DNA of 64,000 nt from Streptomyces sp. TBY4 (GTDB lineage Bacteria; Actinomycetota; Actinomycetes; Streptomycetales; Streptomycetaceae), in contig NZ_JANAVF010000004.1 in NCBI RefSeq assembly GCF_024213195.1, positions 434,001 to 498,000 on the forward strand, given 5' to 3'. The position numbers and the translations under genes are program-made. Below the pieces are notes generated by a model. It was not told where the DNA came from, made no database searches, and saw nothing but the letters and a program-made list of their open reading frames with translations. This document shows, piece by piece, positions 15,925-23,746 of the stretch (within the stretch, counting starts at the first letter, position 1; each line of letters starts with the position of its first letter).

Positions 15925-17345
15925 GCCGCCACCTCCTCGGTCGGCACCGCTTCGGGGGTCGCGCGGGTGAGCGCGCCCGCGAGCTGGGCCACCGAGTCGT
16001 CGTCTTCGCGCATCTGCTCCCAGTCCTCCAGCTCGGTCTGGGTGACGCCGGGGACCCTGCGCCACAGGCCGCGCTCGGGGATGCCGAGCTGTGTACGGAG
16101 CTTGCCGAGGGCGTCTGCCGACTGCCCGAGGCTGCGCGACTCCATGTCGCGCCAGACGACCTCACCGCGGAAGTCCTCAGCGGAGGACGCATTGCCGGCT
16201 AGTTCGGCCGCGAGCCTGAAGACCCTCTCCCAGGACTCGCCGAAGCCCGTGCGGACCTCGGAGATCATCCGGCTGAGGGACACTTCCGCGGCCTGGAGGG
16301 CCTCGGCGGACAGGTTGGCGATCTGCCCCAGGATTGTCTGCGGGGGCACCTGGGCGAGGGCACTGAGGTGGCGGATACTCATGTCGATGGAGTCGATGAA
16401 GCCCCCGAGCGGCGTTTCGTCCAAGGAGCCGAACTTGACGTCGGGGTCCTCTGCGAAGAGGAAGCGGCGGCTGTTGTGGTTGATCCGCACGGGGATGGGG
16501 TTGCCCTGGGCGTCAAGCACAGGCTCACCGGTCTCCGGATCGCGCTGGATCGGTGGGGCCATGCCCGTGACGGTCCTGACCTTCGTGCTGCCGTAGGACT
16601 GCGCGAGCAGAAGATCGAAAACGGTCTGGTTGATGCGGTCCTGGACGCAGATCATCGGCTCGATGACGCCAAGGGTCCTGCCCTCCAGATCGACCCACGC
16701 GGCGAAGCGCGTGACCGGGCACTCCGAAGAACCATGGAGAAGGCCACCCTGGACGCGCACCGACTTCTCGTCGCTCAGCGACCGGAAGGTGACCGCGTAC
16801 TCCCGCCTGGCATCCCACATCCGGGCTGTACCCGGCTGGTCGTCCTGCGGCCAGCTCGTCACGGTCAGCGCCGCGTGCGGAGTGTGGTCGTTGGCCGGGT
16901 CCTCGTACAGGGCGGACGTCTTGAGAGCGGACAGGCCCTTCGTCATGACGGCGCCGGAACGGCGTCGCTCCGTCACGGTGAAACTGTGCCCGTACGTCAA
17001 GGCGCCCCGGTAGACGGCGGCCTGGCGGGCGTCGAGCCGGGACCTCTGCCAGTGCTCCCATTCCGGGGTGGCGGAGTCCGGCTCGGTCGAGTCGGAGGTT
17101 CCCGTGCCCGGCCGATGACCGTCCACGTAGAGGGCCTGCGCGGGGGTGGAGACCAGCAGGGGCATCCAGTTCGACACTGCGCGCCGAGCGAGGAGCCTGT
17201 ACTCGTCGTCTGCCTGGGGCGGCATGTACGGGTCCGCGTGCCGACCGTGCAGGTAGTCGTCGATATGCCGCAACCGCTCGCCATCCCGATGAAGGATGCC
17301 AAGGAGCTGCCGGGCAAGTGCGGTGGTGGACGTCGCTGTGACCAC
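15921..17345 (-). CDS. Portal protein (SPP1 gp6 family)
   Basis: 474 residues with the usual portal layout: helical start (LLGILHRDGERLRHIDDYLHGRHADPYMP), clip/wing region with VSNWMPLLVSTPAQALYVDG, GALTYGHSFTVTE, VIEPMICVQDRINQTVFDLLLAQSYGSTKVRTVTGM, and the long stem helix (SALAQVPPQTILGQIANLSAEALQAAEVSL). It forms the dodecamer through which DNA enters and leaves the head. It lies right after the large terminase, with one 16-bp regulatory motif in the gap. Confidence 0.95.
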   Translation of the reverse strand: MVTATSTTALARQLLGILHRDGERLRHIDDYLHGRHADPYMPPQADDEYRLLARRAVSNWMPLLVSTPAQALYVDGHRPGTGTSDSTEPDSATPEWEHWQRSRLDARQAAVYRGALTYGHSFTVTERRRSGAVMTKGLSALKTSALYEDPANDHTPHAALTVTSWPQDDQPGTARMWDARREYAVTFRSLSDEKSVRVQGGLLHGSSECPVTRFAAWVDLEGRTLGVIEPMICVQDRINQTVFDLLLAQSYGSTKVRTVTGMAPPIQRDPETGEPVLDAQGNPIPVRINHNSRRFLFAEDPDVKFGSLDETPLGGFIDSIDMSIRHLSALAQVPPQTILGQIANLSAEALQAAEVSLSRMISEVRTGFGESWERVFRLAAELAGNASSAEDFRGEVVWRDMESRSLGQSADALGKLRTQLGIPERGLWRRVPGVTQTELEDWEQMREDDDSVAQLAGALTRATPEAVPTEEVAA

Positions 17346-17359
17346 GCGATCACCACCTT

Positions 17360-17375
17360 AGTTACACTATTGCAA
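17360..17375 (-). promoter_or_regulatory. 16-bp phage motif, site 1
   Basis: Minus-strand TTGCAATAGTGTAACT in the 35-base gap between large terminase and portal. Matches the motif found at ten other prophage positions and points in the direction of transcription, as they all do. Confidence 0.75.
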
Positions 17376-17380
17376 ATGAA

Positions 17381-19031
17381 TCAAAGGAAAAATCCGCGGC
17401 CGGTCCGCTTGCGGATCTTCTTGCCTCGGGCGCGCAGGTCGACCAAGGCCTCGTGCGCGAGCATGAGGGCGGCGTAGGCGTCGACCTTCTTCGGGCTCTC
17501 ACGGCCTTCCTTGCCGAACGAGATACCGTAGTTGTTCGTCCGGCGCCGCGCATTGAGTGCGTGCCGGCGGAGCTTGCGGTCACCGTCGTGAACGAGCTTG
17601 CGGTCGAAGATGCTGCGCATCAGTCGCTCGTGCGCCATGGTCGACGCCTTCAGTGACGCTCGCATGTCCCAGCCGATCGAATCCTTACCGGGGGCCTTCA
17701 CAGCCAGGCCTTCGCCGTAGGCGTCGGACCACTCGCTGATGAAGCTTTCCCACAGTGCCACGTCGGCGTAGAAGCCCTTCACGTCGAAGGCGCGGAAGGC
17801 GTCGTGTACGGCGCTGTCCACCTGGGCGCGGGGAACGGTCCAGTCATCGCCACGTGGCCCGTCGGGCTTTTCCCAGAGGCCGAGCACCGTCGCGTACATG
17901 TCGCTGACGCGCAGTGCTACCAGGCAAGTTGAATCGTCGCGGAGGCCGCCATCGAAGCCCATGACGATCTCGTCGCCGGGCTGAAGCACCTTCGAGTCGT
18001 CGCGTAGGACATCCCACTCGGCGGGGCCGAACAGGGCGTCCTCGCTCGCGACGATCTGGTTCAGCCACATGCGCCGCGAGCGGCTGGGCGCGATCGTCGT
18101 GTCGAGGATCGACTGAAGGATCGTCTCGACCCGGAGCCAGACAGCGTCGCCGCGGATCTTCGGCAGCACGATCCGGATCGCCTCGGGGGTCAGCGGAGTC
18201 GCAGGGTGGGCCTCGATCGAGTCGTACATGACGCCGATGTCTGCGGCGCGGCCGTCGAGGATCTTCTCGAAGGCCTCGCGCATCTTCTCGGCAACGCTGT
18301 CCTCACCAGGGAGGAATGCGTTGGTGATCGCGAGGTAACGGCTGTCCTTCTTCGTGGCGTTGCCGTCGATCGTCTCGTACATGCGGTCGCCGTTGTTGCC
18401 CGTCACCCAGTGGTGGGTTTCGTTCAGCACGGTGAAGGTGACCCGGCCGCCTTCGAGGGCTCGGAACGAGCTCGTGACCGCTTCGAGCCGTTGCCGGCCG
18501 CCGTTCGCGCGGATCAGCTCGGCCCCGGCCTTAATGCCGTATGTCTCGATGAGCTTGTCGCTCATGAGGCTCGGCATCAGGGTCATGGTGTTGCGGGTCT
18601 GGTCGCGCGACACGGCGGCGATCTGCACCCATGCCTGCGGGTGAGGGACGCCGACCGGCTGCCCGCCAGGGCTCCAGTACGAGAAGCGGCTCGGGCCGAC
18701 GAACTCAACGAGGCTGATCACCGCGAGGAGCGGGTCCTTGCCGTAAGCCCCAACCCTTAAGGCGCTGAAGGACTCCCTTGCGGTAGACGAAGCGGCCGGT
18801 CTGGTCGACGGCATACCACCACAAGACGAAGCGGAGCTGCTCGCGCGTGAAGCGCCAGGGCCCGCCGTCTTCAGCCTTGAGGAACTCGGCGCACCAACCT
18901 GCGATCTGCCACCCGAGGGTGTGCTCCGGAAGCTTCCAGGAACCATCCGGTTCCTGCTGCCAGGTGGGGCCGAGGAAGCTCGGGTCGAGAGCGTCGATCT
19001 CTTCTGCTGTGAGGGCTGGGATAGGACTCAC
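17381..19031 (-). pseudogene. Large terminase, frameshifted at Walker A
   Basis: Two frames carry one terminase. The first codes 95 good residues from ATG at 19031 (SFLGPTWQQEPDGSW...QLRFVLWWYAVD..GRFVYRKGVLQRLKGWG) and then drifts to a stop at 18705. The second begins at GKDPLLAVISLVEFVGP and runs to 17381 with ATPase motifs (TVLNETHHW as Walker B region) and RNase-H-like nuclease motifs (MGFDGG..DDST). The break is at about 18743-18753, inside the KGWGKDP-type Walker A loop. Removing one T would give LKGWGYGKDPLLA and a normal protein of about 549 residues. It is either a real inactivating insertion, a sequencing error or a programmed +1 shift. Confidence 0.88.
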
Positions 19032-19070
19032 CTCCCCTCGGTAGTCGGCCCGCCCGGCGTGGGCATGACC

Positions 19071-19508
19071 TCACTCGGCGAGTCCGAGATCCTTCTTGTA
19101 GTCGGCGATGGCGAGCACTGCCGCGGATTGCACTTCAGGCTCCGGCTCGTGCAGTTCGATACGCACGCGGCGCCGGTCGCCCTCGGCGACGAGGAGGCGC
19201 TCGAAGGCGCTGTAGATGGTCTGGAGCATCTGGCCGGACCGTTTGCCGGCATTCTTGTAGTACGACAGGTCTTCGCACAGGGAGTAGGCCAGGGCCCAGT
19301 CGCTCGCCTGATAGAAGTCGGCCTGCCCGGACTGCTTCAGGGAGTCCCACAGGCGTCGTGCGATCGGATGCCAGTCGCGATCCGCGTTCGGAGGCTTGGC
19401 GGGGCGGGCGAGTCCTCGGGTTACCGGCTGGACGTCGCTGCCCTTGCGCTCGCGGGGGCGAGCAAGGTCTGACTCGCGGTTGGGTACGGGGCCGGGGATC
19501 TCGCTCAC
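19071..19508 (-). CDS. Small terminase subunit
   Basis: 145 residues directly before the large terminase. The body (WHPIARRLWDSLKQSGQADFYQASDWALAYSLCEDLSYYKNA...SGQMLQTIYSAFERLLVAEGDRRRVRIEL) matches the compact helical small-terminase proteins of actinophages, which recognise the packaging site and stimulate the large subunit. The basic N-terminus (RPRERKGSD) may contact DNA. Confidence 0.85.
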   Translation of the reverse strand: MSEIPGPVPNRESDLARPRERKGSDVQPVTRGLARPAKPPNADRDWHPIARRLWDSLKQSGQADFYQASDWALAYSLCEDLSYYKNAGKRSGQMLQTIYSAFERLLVAEGDRRRVRIELHEPEPEVQSAAVLAIADYKKDLGLAE

Positions 19509-19524
19509 CTCCGGAGAAGTCGTG

Positions 19525-19554
19525 GGCCCCCGAGGGGAGGGGTTCTCGGGGGCC
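19525..19554 (-). terminator. Hairpin between HNH and small terminase genes
   Basis: A 10-bp perfect stem (GGCCCCCGAG with CTCGGGGGCC) in the 86-base gap after the HNH gene stop. It separates the first leftward gene from the packaging genes. Confidence 0.72.
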
Positions 19555-19594
19555 GGCGCGGCTCGACGGGCTCACGGCCTGGAGCTCTGCGCGG

Positions 19595-19906
19595 TCACAG
19601 CAGGCCCGGGTGGGTTTCGGTCCTGCGGAACTTGCGGTCATGGCGCCTGCGGCTGGCCGCCTTCGCGGCGGCTCCCTCTCGGGAGGACTTGACCCGGTGA
19701 TGCCACCCGCAGAGTGATTGCAAGTTGGCCTCGCGATGGTCATCACCGGGCTGGACGTGGTCTACGTCAGTGGCGAGGTCGGCACAGCGCACGCCGTATT
19801 GATCTCTGGCTGTGCAGCGATGGCCGTCCCTGGCCAGGACTCGGCTCCGGAGTTGCGGCCAGTTCGGCGGCAGGCGAAGCCTTCGGTCGGACGTAGTCCA
19901 GGACAT
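19595..19906 (-). CDS. HNH endonuclease
   Basis: 103 residues with a complete HNH core: WPQLRSRVLARDGHRCTARDQYGVRCADLATDVDHVQPGDDHREANLQSLC-type order, with DVDHV giving the first His, N in EANLQSLC and WHH as the last. The Cys residues in HRC, VRC, SLC can bind a structural zinc. HNH nucleases beside the terminase genes take part in DNA packaging in many long-tailed phages, especially cos types. It is the first leftward gene, read from the divergent control region at 19.9-20.26 kb. Confidence 0.9.
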   Translation of the reverse strand: MSWTTSDRRLRLPPNWPQLRSRVLARDGHRCTARDQYGVRCADLATDVDHVQPGDDHREANLQSLCGWHHRVKSSREGAAAKAASRRRHDRKFRRTETHPGLL

Positions 19907-20102
19907 GAGCCTCCTACGTCGGGTCTGGCGCAGCGGCGAAGAGGAGCTGCGGCAGGTAGCCCCCGACAGGGGGCAGCGGCGAAGGAGGCTTCGAGAGGTG
20001 GGCGCCGGAGGCGCCCTCAGAGGGAAGCCCCAGGAGGCTTGTCCCTCTACTCATATATACGGAGGCCGACGCCCGTTCTGGAAGCGATCAACTCGTGACG
20101 AC

Positions 20103-20118
20103 TGTCACACTCTTTCAA
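20103..20118 (-). promoter_or_regulatory. 16-bp phage motif, site 2
   Basis: Minus-strand TTGAAAGAGTGTGACA. First of three clustered copies in the divergent control region, oriented toward the leftward structural arm. Confidence 0.75.
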
Positions 20119-20139
20119 TCGGCGCACGAGGCCCGCGTG

Positions 20140-20155
20140 TCATCAACTCTTGCAA
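20140..20155 (-). promoter_or_regulatory. 16-bp phage motif, site 3
   Basis: Minus-strand TTGCAAGAGTTGATGA. Its TTGCAA end (self-complementary) doubles as the -35 box of the putative rightward promoter. Confidence 0.7.
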
Positions 20156-20179
20156 TTGAGTCACACTCTGTCATACGGT
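20150..20179 (+). promoter_or_regulatory. Putative rightward early promoter
   Basis: TTGCAA, 18-base spacer, TACGGT (TANNNT type -10). The spacer contains most of motif site 4 and the -35 overlaps site 3, so a protein bound to either would block it. Confidence 0.5.
20159..20174 (-). promoter_or_regulatory. 16-bp phage motif, site 4
   Basis: Minus-strand ATGACAGAGTGTGACT, lying in the spacer of the putative rightward promoter. Confidence 0.65.
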
Positions 20180-20199
20180 GCGGAGCACAGAACGTAAAC

Positions 20200-20234
20200 G
20201 ACCCCGGTCGGTGCTGTAACACCGGGCCGGGGTC
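20200..20234 (+). terminator. Leader hairpin/attenuator of winged-helix gene
   Basis: Nested stem GACCCCGG/CCGGGGTC plus CGGTG/CACCG with a 6-base loop, 25 bases before the ATG and just downstream of the putative promoter. Placed to cause early termination of rightward transcription. Confidence 0.65.
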
Positions 20235-20258
20235 TTCACCTAGAGAAGAGACCTCTAG

Positions 20259-21191
20259 ATGCGAGTGCATCGTAACCGGCACACCAGCGCCTTCGTGGTC
20301 GTGCCCAACGCCGCAGCGCGGCACCGCGACCTGTCCCTGACGGCCCGCGGCCTGCTCGTCACGCTCCTGTCCCTGCCTGACGGAACACGAGCCACCATCG
20401 ACACCATCACTGACCAGGTCGAGGAAGGCCGGCGCGCTGTCGCGAAGGCCTTTACCGCCCTGGAGTCCGCGGGCTACCTGCGGCGCGAGCGCGGCCAGGA
20501 CCCGGAAACAGGGCTCTGGGGCACCCAGTCCCACATCTCTGATCTGCCGATGGACCGCATCCCGGCGGCCGGTGAGCCGAGCGCTCGGAGCGTCGGCGAT
20601 CTCCCCAAGGGGATAAAGAACCGGGGAAAGAACCTCCTCCTTGATCCGGCGCCGAAGCGGGCCGACAAGGTCAGCGTCGAGGAGGAGGAAGAAGTCTCCG
20701 ACGCAACCAACGGCCAAGCCCCGGCTGACGCCGAGGCGGGCCGGGCAGCCGCTGCGCTTGCCCACCTCGGCGGGATCGAGCCCCGCCTCAAGCTGAGCAC
20801 CGCCGAGGTCCTGCGCCTGGCCCCGCTCGCCGCCGCCTGGCTGGCCGAAGGCCACAACGCCGCGAAGATCACCGCAGCGCTGATTGCCCGCCTTCCCGAG
20901 CACGTCGACTCCGCCTTCGCACTGGTGTCCTACCGCCTGAAGAACCAGATGCCGGACCGGTCGGCACCGAAGCCCAAGCCGTTGCCGGACACCCGCGACC
21001 GCTGCGAGGTCTGCCGAGCGCCCTTCCCGCTCGGCCGCCACGGCGACGTGTGCGCTACCTGCAAGGCCGAGCTCGACCGGGCCGCCGCGCTTCTGGCGGG
21101 GACTGAGCAGGTCGAGCCGGAACCGCAGGTCGATGACCTGGCCACCGCCCGCCAGGGACGCGAGCGCTGCCGCGCCGCGATGGCTGCGTGA
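20259..21191 (+). CDS. Winged-helix DNA-binding protein with C-terminal zinc finger
   Basis: 310 residues. Residues about 1-100 form a winged helix of the type found in actinomycete mobile elements: FVVVPNAAARHRDLSLTARGLLVTLLSLPDG, TIDTITDQVEEGRRAVAKAFTALESAGYLRRER. A linker with a Glu run follows, then a helical region and a CEVC...CATC zinc knuckle at about 250-268. It is the first rightward gene. Three motif copies and an attenuator lie in its leader, so it is probably autoregulated. It could be a replication initiator or the lysis-lysogeny regulator; the sequence does not decide. Confidence 0.75.
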   Translation: MRVHRNRHTSAFVVVPNAAARHRDLSLTARGLLVTLLSLPDGTRATIDTITDQVEEGRRAVAKAFTALESAGYLRRERGQDPETGLWGTQSHISDLPMDRIPAAGEPSARSVGDLPKGIKNRGKNLLLDPAPKRADKVSVEEEEEVSDATNGQAPADAEAGRAAAALAHLGGIEPRLKLSTAEVLRLAPLAAAWLAEGHNAAKITAALIARLPEHVDSAFALVSYRLKNQMPDRSAPKPKPLPDTRDRCEVCRAPFPLGRHGDVCATCKAELDRAAALLAGTEQVEPEPQVDDLATARQGRERCRAAMAA

Positions 21192-21202
21192 GGGACGAAG
21201 TG

Positions 21203-22015
21203 ATGACCAACATGCAGATGCCCTGGTACGCCAAGGCCGTCTTCGTCGGCGGCAGGCCCCTCGTCCTAGTGGCGGCCCTCGTTATGTCCGTACCGGGCGA
21301 GATCCGGATGGCAGAGATCGCGGGGTGGCACGGCTGGGTCACCTGGCTCATGCCGGTCTGCGTCTCCGCCTACGCCGCGTGCGCCGCCGTCATTGCCACC
21401 CAGCGCCACCTTGCCAAGGCGCCGGGCCGCGTCACTGCCACCATCGGCGCCGGGGTCGCGCTGGCACTGGCGCTGTCAGCTCAGGTCGTGGCACACCTGA
21501 TCGACCGTGGGTACATGACGACCTCGGCCCTGCTGGTGGCAGTTGTTTCCTCGGTGCCGCCGCTCGTTGTGGCACACATGCTGCACATGGCAGCCATGCC
21601 GGCCGAGGAGCTGGCGGCCTGGGACCGCGTACGGGAAGTCGAAGAGACGGCTGCCTATCTGGCGGGCGAACTGGCGGAGGCGCTCGACCTGGCAGGCCGC
21701 CAGCTCGTCTCGAAGAGTCACGGCGTCGCCAACGGGTACGACGAACTGGCAGAGATCATAGACGAGCTGGCCGCCGACGCCGCCGACCTGGTCGACGAGA
21801 TCGCCGAGGAGCTGGCGGAGCCTGCCGCCACAGCGCCGAAGCCGCGCCGTCAGACAGTGCGGCGGAAGGCCGTCCCACTCGCCGTGGTGCAGAACACCAT
21901 CGCCGCGATGAAGGTCAGCGGCGAGAAGGTCACCGCTCCGACATTGGCAGACCGACTTGGCTGCTCGGTTCGATCGGGGTACCGGTACCTCGGCCAAGTC
22001 CAGGCAATTCAGTAG
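21203..22015 (+). CDS. DUF2637-like membrane protein with C-terminal HTH
   Basis: 270 residues from the ATG at 21203, which follows GAGGGA; a GTG 15 bases upstream lacks a ribosome site. Four hydrophobic segments in the first 120 residues (VGGRPLVLVAALVMSVPG, WVTWLMPVCVSAYAACAAVIA, VTATIGAGVALALALSAQVVA, SALLVAVVSSVPPLVVAHML) resemble DUF2637/Spd proteins of actinomycete plasmids and phages. An acidic coiled helix follows, and the last 55 residues are basic (KPRRQTVRRK) with an HTH (APTLADRLGCSVRSGYRYL). This is a DNA-binding tail on a membrane anchor, translated with the upstream gene. Confidence 0.7.
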   Translation: MTNMQMPWYAKAVFVGGRPLVLVAALVMSVPGEIRMAEIAGWHGWVTWLMPVCVSAYAACAAVIATQRHLAKAPGRVTATIGAGVALALALSAQVVAHLIDRGYMTTSALLVAVVSSVPPLVVAHMLHMAAMPAEELAAWDRVREVEETAAYLAGELAEALDLAGRQLVSKSHGVANGYDELAEIIDELAADAADLVDEIAEELAEPAATAPKPRRQTVRRKAVPLAVVQNTIAAMKVSGEKVTAPTLADRLGCSVRSGYRYLGQVQAIQ

Positions 22016-22016
22016 A

Positions 22017-22053
22017 GCCCGGCCCGGCTGCATGGTCTCGCGTGCGGCCGGGC
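22017..22053 (+). terminator. Terminator after DUF2637-like gene
   Basis: 8-bp stem GCCCGGCC/GGCCGGGC followed by CTTGG, immediately after the stop at 22015. It separates the early pair from the independently promoted gene at 22120. Confidence 0.7.
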
Positions 22054-22107
22054 CTTGGCGTGCCGAGCTCTTCAGGGAAACACCCGCCCCGCGGAGCCCG
22101 CCCTTGT

Positions 22108-22113
22108 TAGCCT
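22108..22113 (+). promoter_or_regulatory. -10 box for leaderless gene
   Basis: TAGCCT ends 6 bases before the ATG at 22120, the spacing expected when transcription starts at the A of ATG. No ribosome site precedes this ATG. No clear -35 box is seen. Confidence 0.5.
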
Positions 22114-22119
22114 CCGATC

Positions 22120-23151
22120 ATGGCGAGTGACTACCAGCCCGAAGGCCGAGCTGCGGTGGGCCCTGCGGGTGATGTTGTTACGGCAGCCTCCGCCAACGAC
22201 GGGTGTCGCGACTGCGTGGCACACGCCGCACTGCACAGGCTTCGACAGGTCCTCTCCAATGTGGTCGCCCTCCAGGAAGAGTTCGCGAGTAGCGCGACAC
22301 ACCACCACCCTGACGACATTGGCTACGACCGGGAGTTCGCACTGCGTGAGGCTCTCGCGCAGCACTTCCCAGAGGCCGTGCTCCTCCACCGGCCCAGCAT
22401 CGCGGACGAGGAGTCCGACAAGGGCTACGGGATGCCGGACATCGCCTTCGCCTCCAGAGAAGTGCAGCCTCACAGGGTCTTGAGGAATGGTCGCCTCTAC
22501 ATCGACCCTCGCGCCGTCCACTGCACCGTTGAGGTGAAGAGCACGCTTGACGGTAAGGAGCTAAAGAGTGCGCTGGCCGAGGTGAGCAGAGCCCAGGGAG
22601 CGTTCCGCCGACGTGTCGGTGAGGACCACTTCGAGTTCCGCGAGGCTGGCTCGCCCCTTCCCTACTTCCCGACCCAGGGCGGGGTGTTTGCGTTCCGCAG
22701 CAAGCTCAAGTTGAGCACCATCGCTGAACGAGTCACGGAGTGGACGCGGGGGAGACCCCCAGAGCTGTGGCCGCGGTTCGTAACCGTCCTAGACCGTGGG
22801 CACATCATGTGGTGCGACCGAGAGACGGGCGGCGCCCGGCCTTGGCCGGCCGCCGACAGCGTCCTGATGATGTGGGAGCATCGCCCGCCAGAGACGGACC
22901 CCACGGACCCGTTGGTCGCTATGATCACGCAACTGGACTGGATGGCCCAAGCCTGGCACGTTCCGGGAACCTGGCCGGGTCTTCGTCCACTGCGGCTCCC
23001 CCACGGCCTTCGCGTCGGCATCCCGGTCCGCCCGGATGGAGTGCCGGCGCCGCCGGACGCGAAGTGCGAGCACCTATGTGCGAACTGCCACGAGTTTGGG
23101 CGGATGACCTTCGACGCGCAGCTTCGCCAAGACGAGGCACCGACGGTCTGA
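22120..23151 (+). CDS. PD-(D/E)XK nuclease-like protein (DUF6602-like)
   Basis: 343 residues. A nuclease-like core is visible: REFALREALAQHFP with a conserved Glu at about 72-77, then PDIAF with Asp107, then VEVKSTLD with Glu138 and Lys140. That order, E...PD...ExK, is the PD-(D/E)XK active-site pattern, as in DUF6602-type proteins linked to restriction and defence. The C-terminal end has a CEHLCANC pair. The gene has its own leaderless-type promoter and is fenced by a terminator before it and a long non-coding block after it, the layout of a moron expressed in the lysogen. A role in excluding other phages is inference. Confidence 0.7.
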   Translation: MASDYQPEGRAAVGPAGDVVTAASANDGCRDCVAHAALHRLRQVLSNVVALQEEFASSATHHHPDDIGYDREFALREALAQHFPEAVLLHRPSIADEESDKGYGMPDIAFASREVQPHRVLRNGRLYIDPRAVHCTVEVKSTLDGKELKSALAEVSRAQGAFRRRVGEDHFEFREAGSPLPYFPTQGGVFAFRSKLKLSTIAERVTEWTRGRPPELWPRFVTVLDRGHIMWCDRETGGARPWPAADSVLMMWEHRPPETDPTDPLVAMITQLDWMAQAWHVPGTWPGLRPLRLPHGLRVGIPVRPDGVPAPPDAKCEHLCANCHEFGRMTFDAQLRQDEAPTV

Positions 23152-23460
23152 CGACCTTGGAACCGTGGCAAAATCCGAGCTGCTAAGACGTGGCGGTCCG
23201 CGTGCGCGTATACCGGGGGTCACCCCCCACCCCTGCCCTGCTCCCGCCTCCGGCTGCTGACGGCCCGTGCGCTACCCTCCGCGCGTCGTGCAGGCACTCA
23301 CCCCCCGCACCCCCCAAGGCGGACAGGCGCCCGACTCAGGGCACGGCGGGCAGGGCCTGAGGGAGGGCAGGAACAGGCCGAGAACGGGCCTCACAGCGCC
23401 ACTCAGGGGCCTTACGGGCAGGGTCGAAACCCCTTCTGACCTGCGACTTTGAGTGTGGAT

Positions 23461-23476
23461 TTGCAAGAGTGTCACT
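23461..23476 (+). promoter_or_regulatory. 16-bp phage motif, site 5
   Basis: Plus-strand TTGCAAGAGTGTCACT, the best match to the consensus. Its TTGCAA also serves as the -35 of the promoter below. Confidence 0.78.
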
Positions 23477-23489
23477 CGGTCCGTAGTGT
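23461..23489 (+). promoter_or_regulatory. Putative promoter in non-coding block
   Basis: TTGCAA, 17-base spacer, TAGTGT (TANNNT). Would drive rightward transcription through the 65-bp repeats, possibly a non-coding RNA. It fully overlaps motif site 5. Confidence 0.5.
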
Positions 23490-23555
23490 TCTCCATGTCG
23501 CCACCACGGAACGCCAGCCACACGGCAGGCCGGATGGGGTGGAGGCAGGCACTCG

Positions 23556-23620
23556 AAGCGAATGCAAGAGTTGCGAAACCGGGTTCCGATCCACTAGGTT
23601 CGGACCCAACGCCAGACCGG
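23556..23620 (+). repeat. 65-bp direct repeat, copy 1
   Basis: 56 of 65 bases match copy 2 at 23682-23746. Starts AAGCGAATG, contains the 16-bp motif (site 6), a central CACTAGG and ends CCAACGCCAGACCGG. The copies start 126 bases apart. Confidence 0.9.
23562..23577 (+). promoter_or_regulatory. 16-bp phage motif, site 6
   Basis: ATGCAAGAGTTGCGAA, in the first 65-bp repeat. Keeps the AAGAGT core but has a different right end from most copies. Confidence 0.62.
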
Positions 23621-23681
23621 GAAGCCGAGAACGGGCCGCATGAGCGGCGCCGCCGAGGGAACGGAACGGCGGATCGCAGCC

Positions 23682-23746
23682 AAGCGAATGTAAGAGTTGC
23701 GAAACCAGGTCGAGGCCCACTAGGGTCGGAGCCAACGCCAGACCGG
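23682..23746 (+). repeat. 65-bp direct repeat, copy 2
   Basis: Second copy, with most changes clustered in a short middle stretch; both flanks are almost identical, suggesting two conserved protein-binding parts separated by a spacer. Confidence 0.9.
23688..23703 (+). promoter_or_regulatory. 16-bp phage motif, site 7
   Basis: ATGTAAGAGTTGCGAA, in the second 65-bp repeat; one base different from site 6. Confidence 0.62.

Larger units (their letters stand above)
19907..20258. other. Divergent control region; candidate packaging site
   Basis: 352 bases without a gene between the leftward HNH gene and the rightward winged-helix gene. It holds small hairpins (GCCCCC/GGGGGC at 19959-19974, GGGCGC/GCGCCC at 20000-20016), a TATATA-rich patch near 20052, three copies of the 16-bp phage motif, a likely rightward promoter and a strong leader hairpin at 20200-20234. 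Position next to HNH and terminase also makes it a candidate cos or pac site. Confidence 0.6.

Noticed and set aside
23556..23746. CRISPR array
   Set aside because: Only two 65-bp imperfect repeats, no regular spacers and no cas genes.
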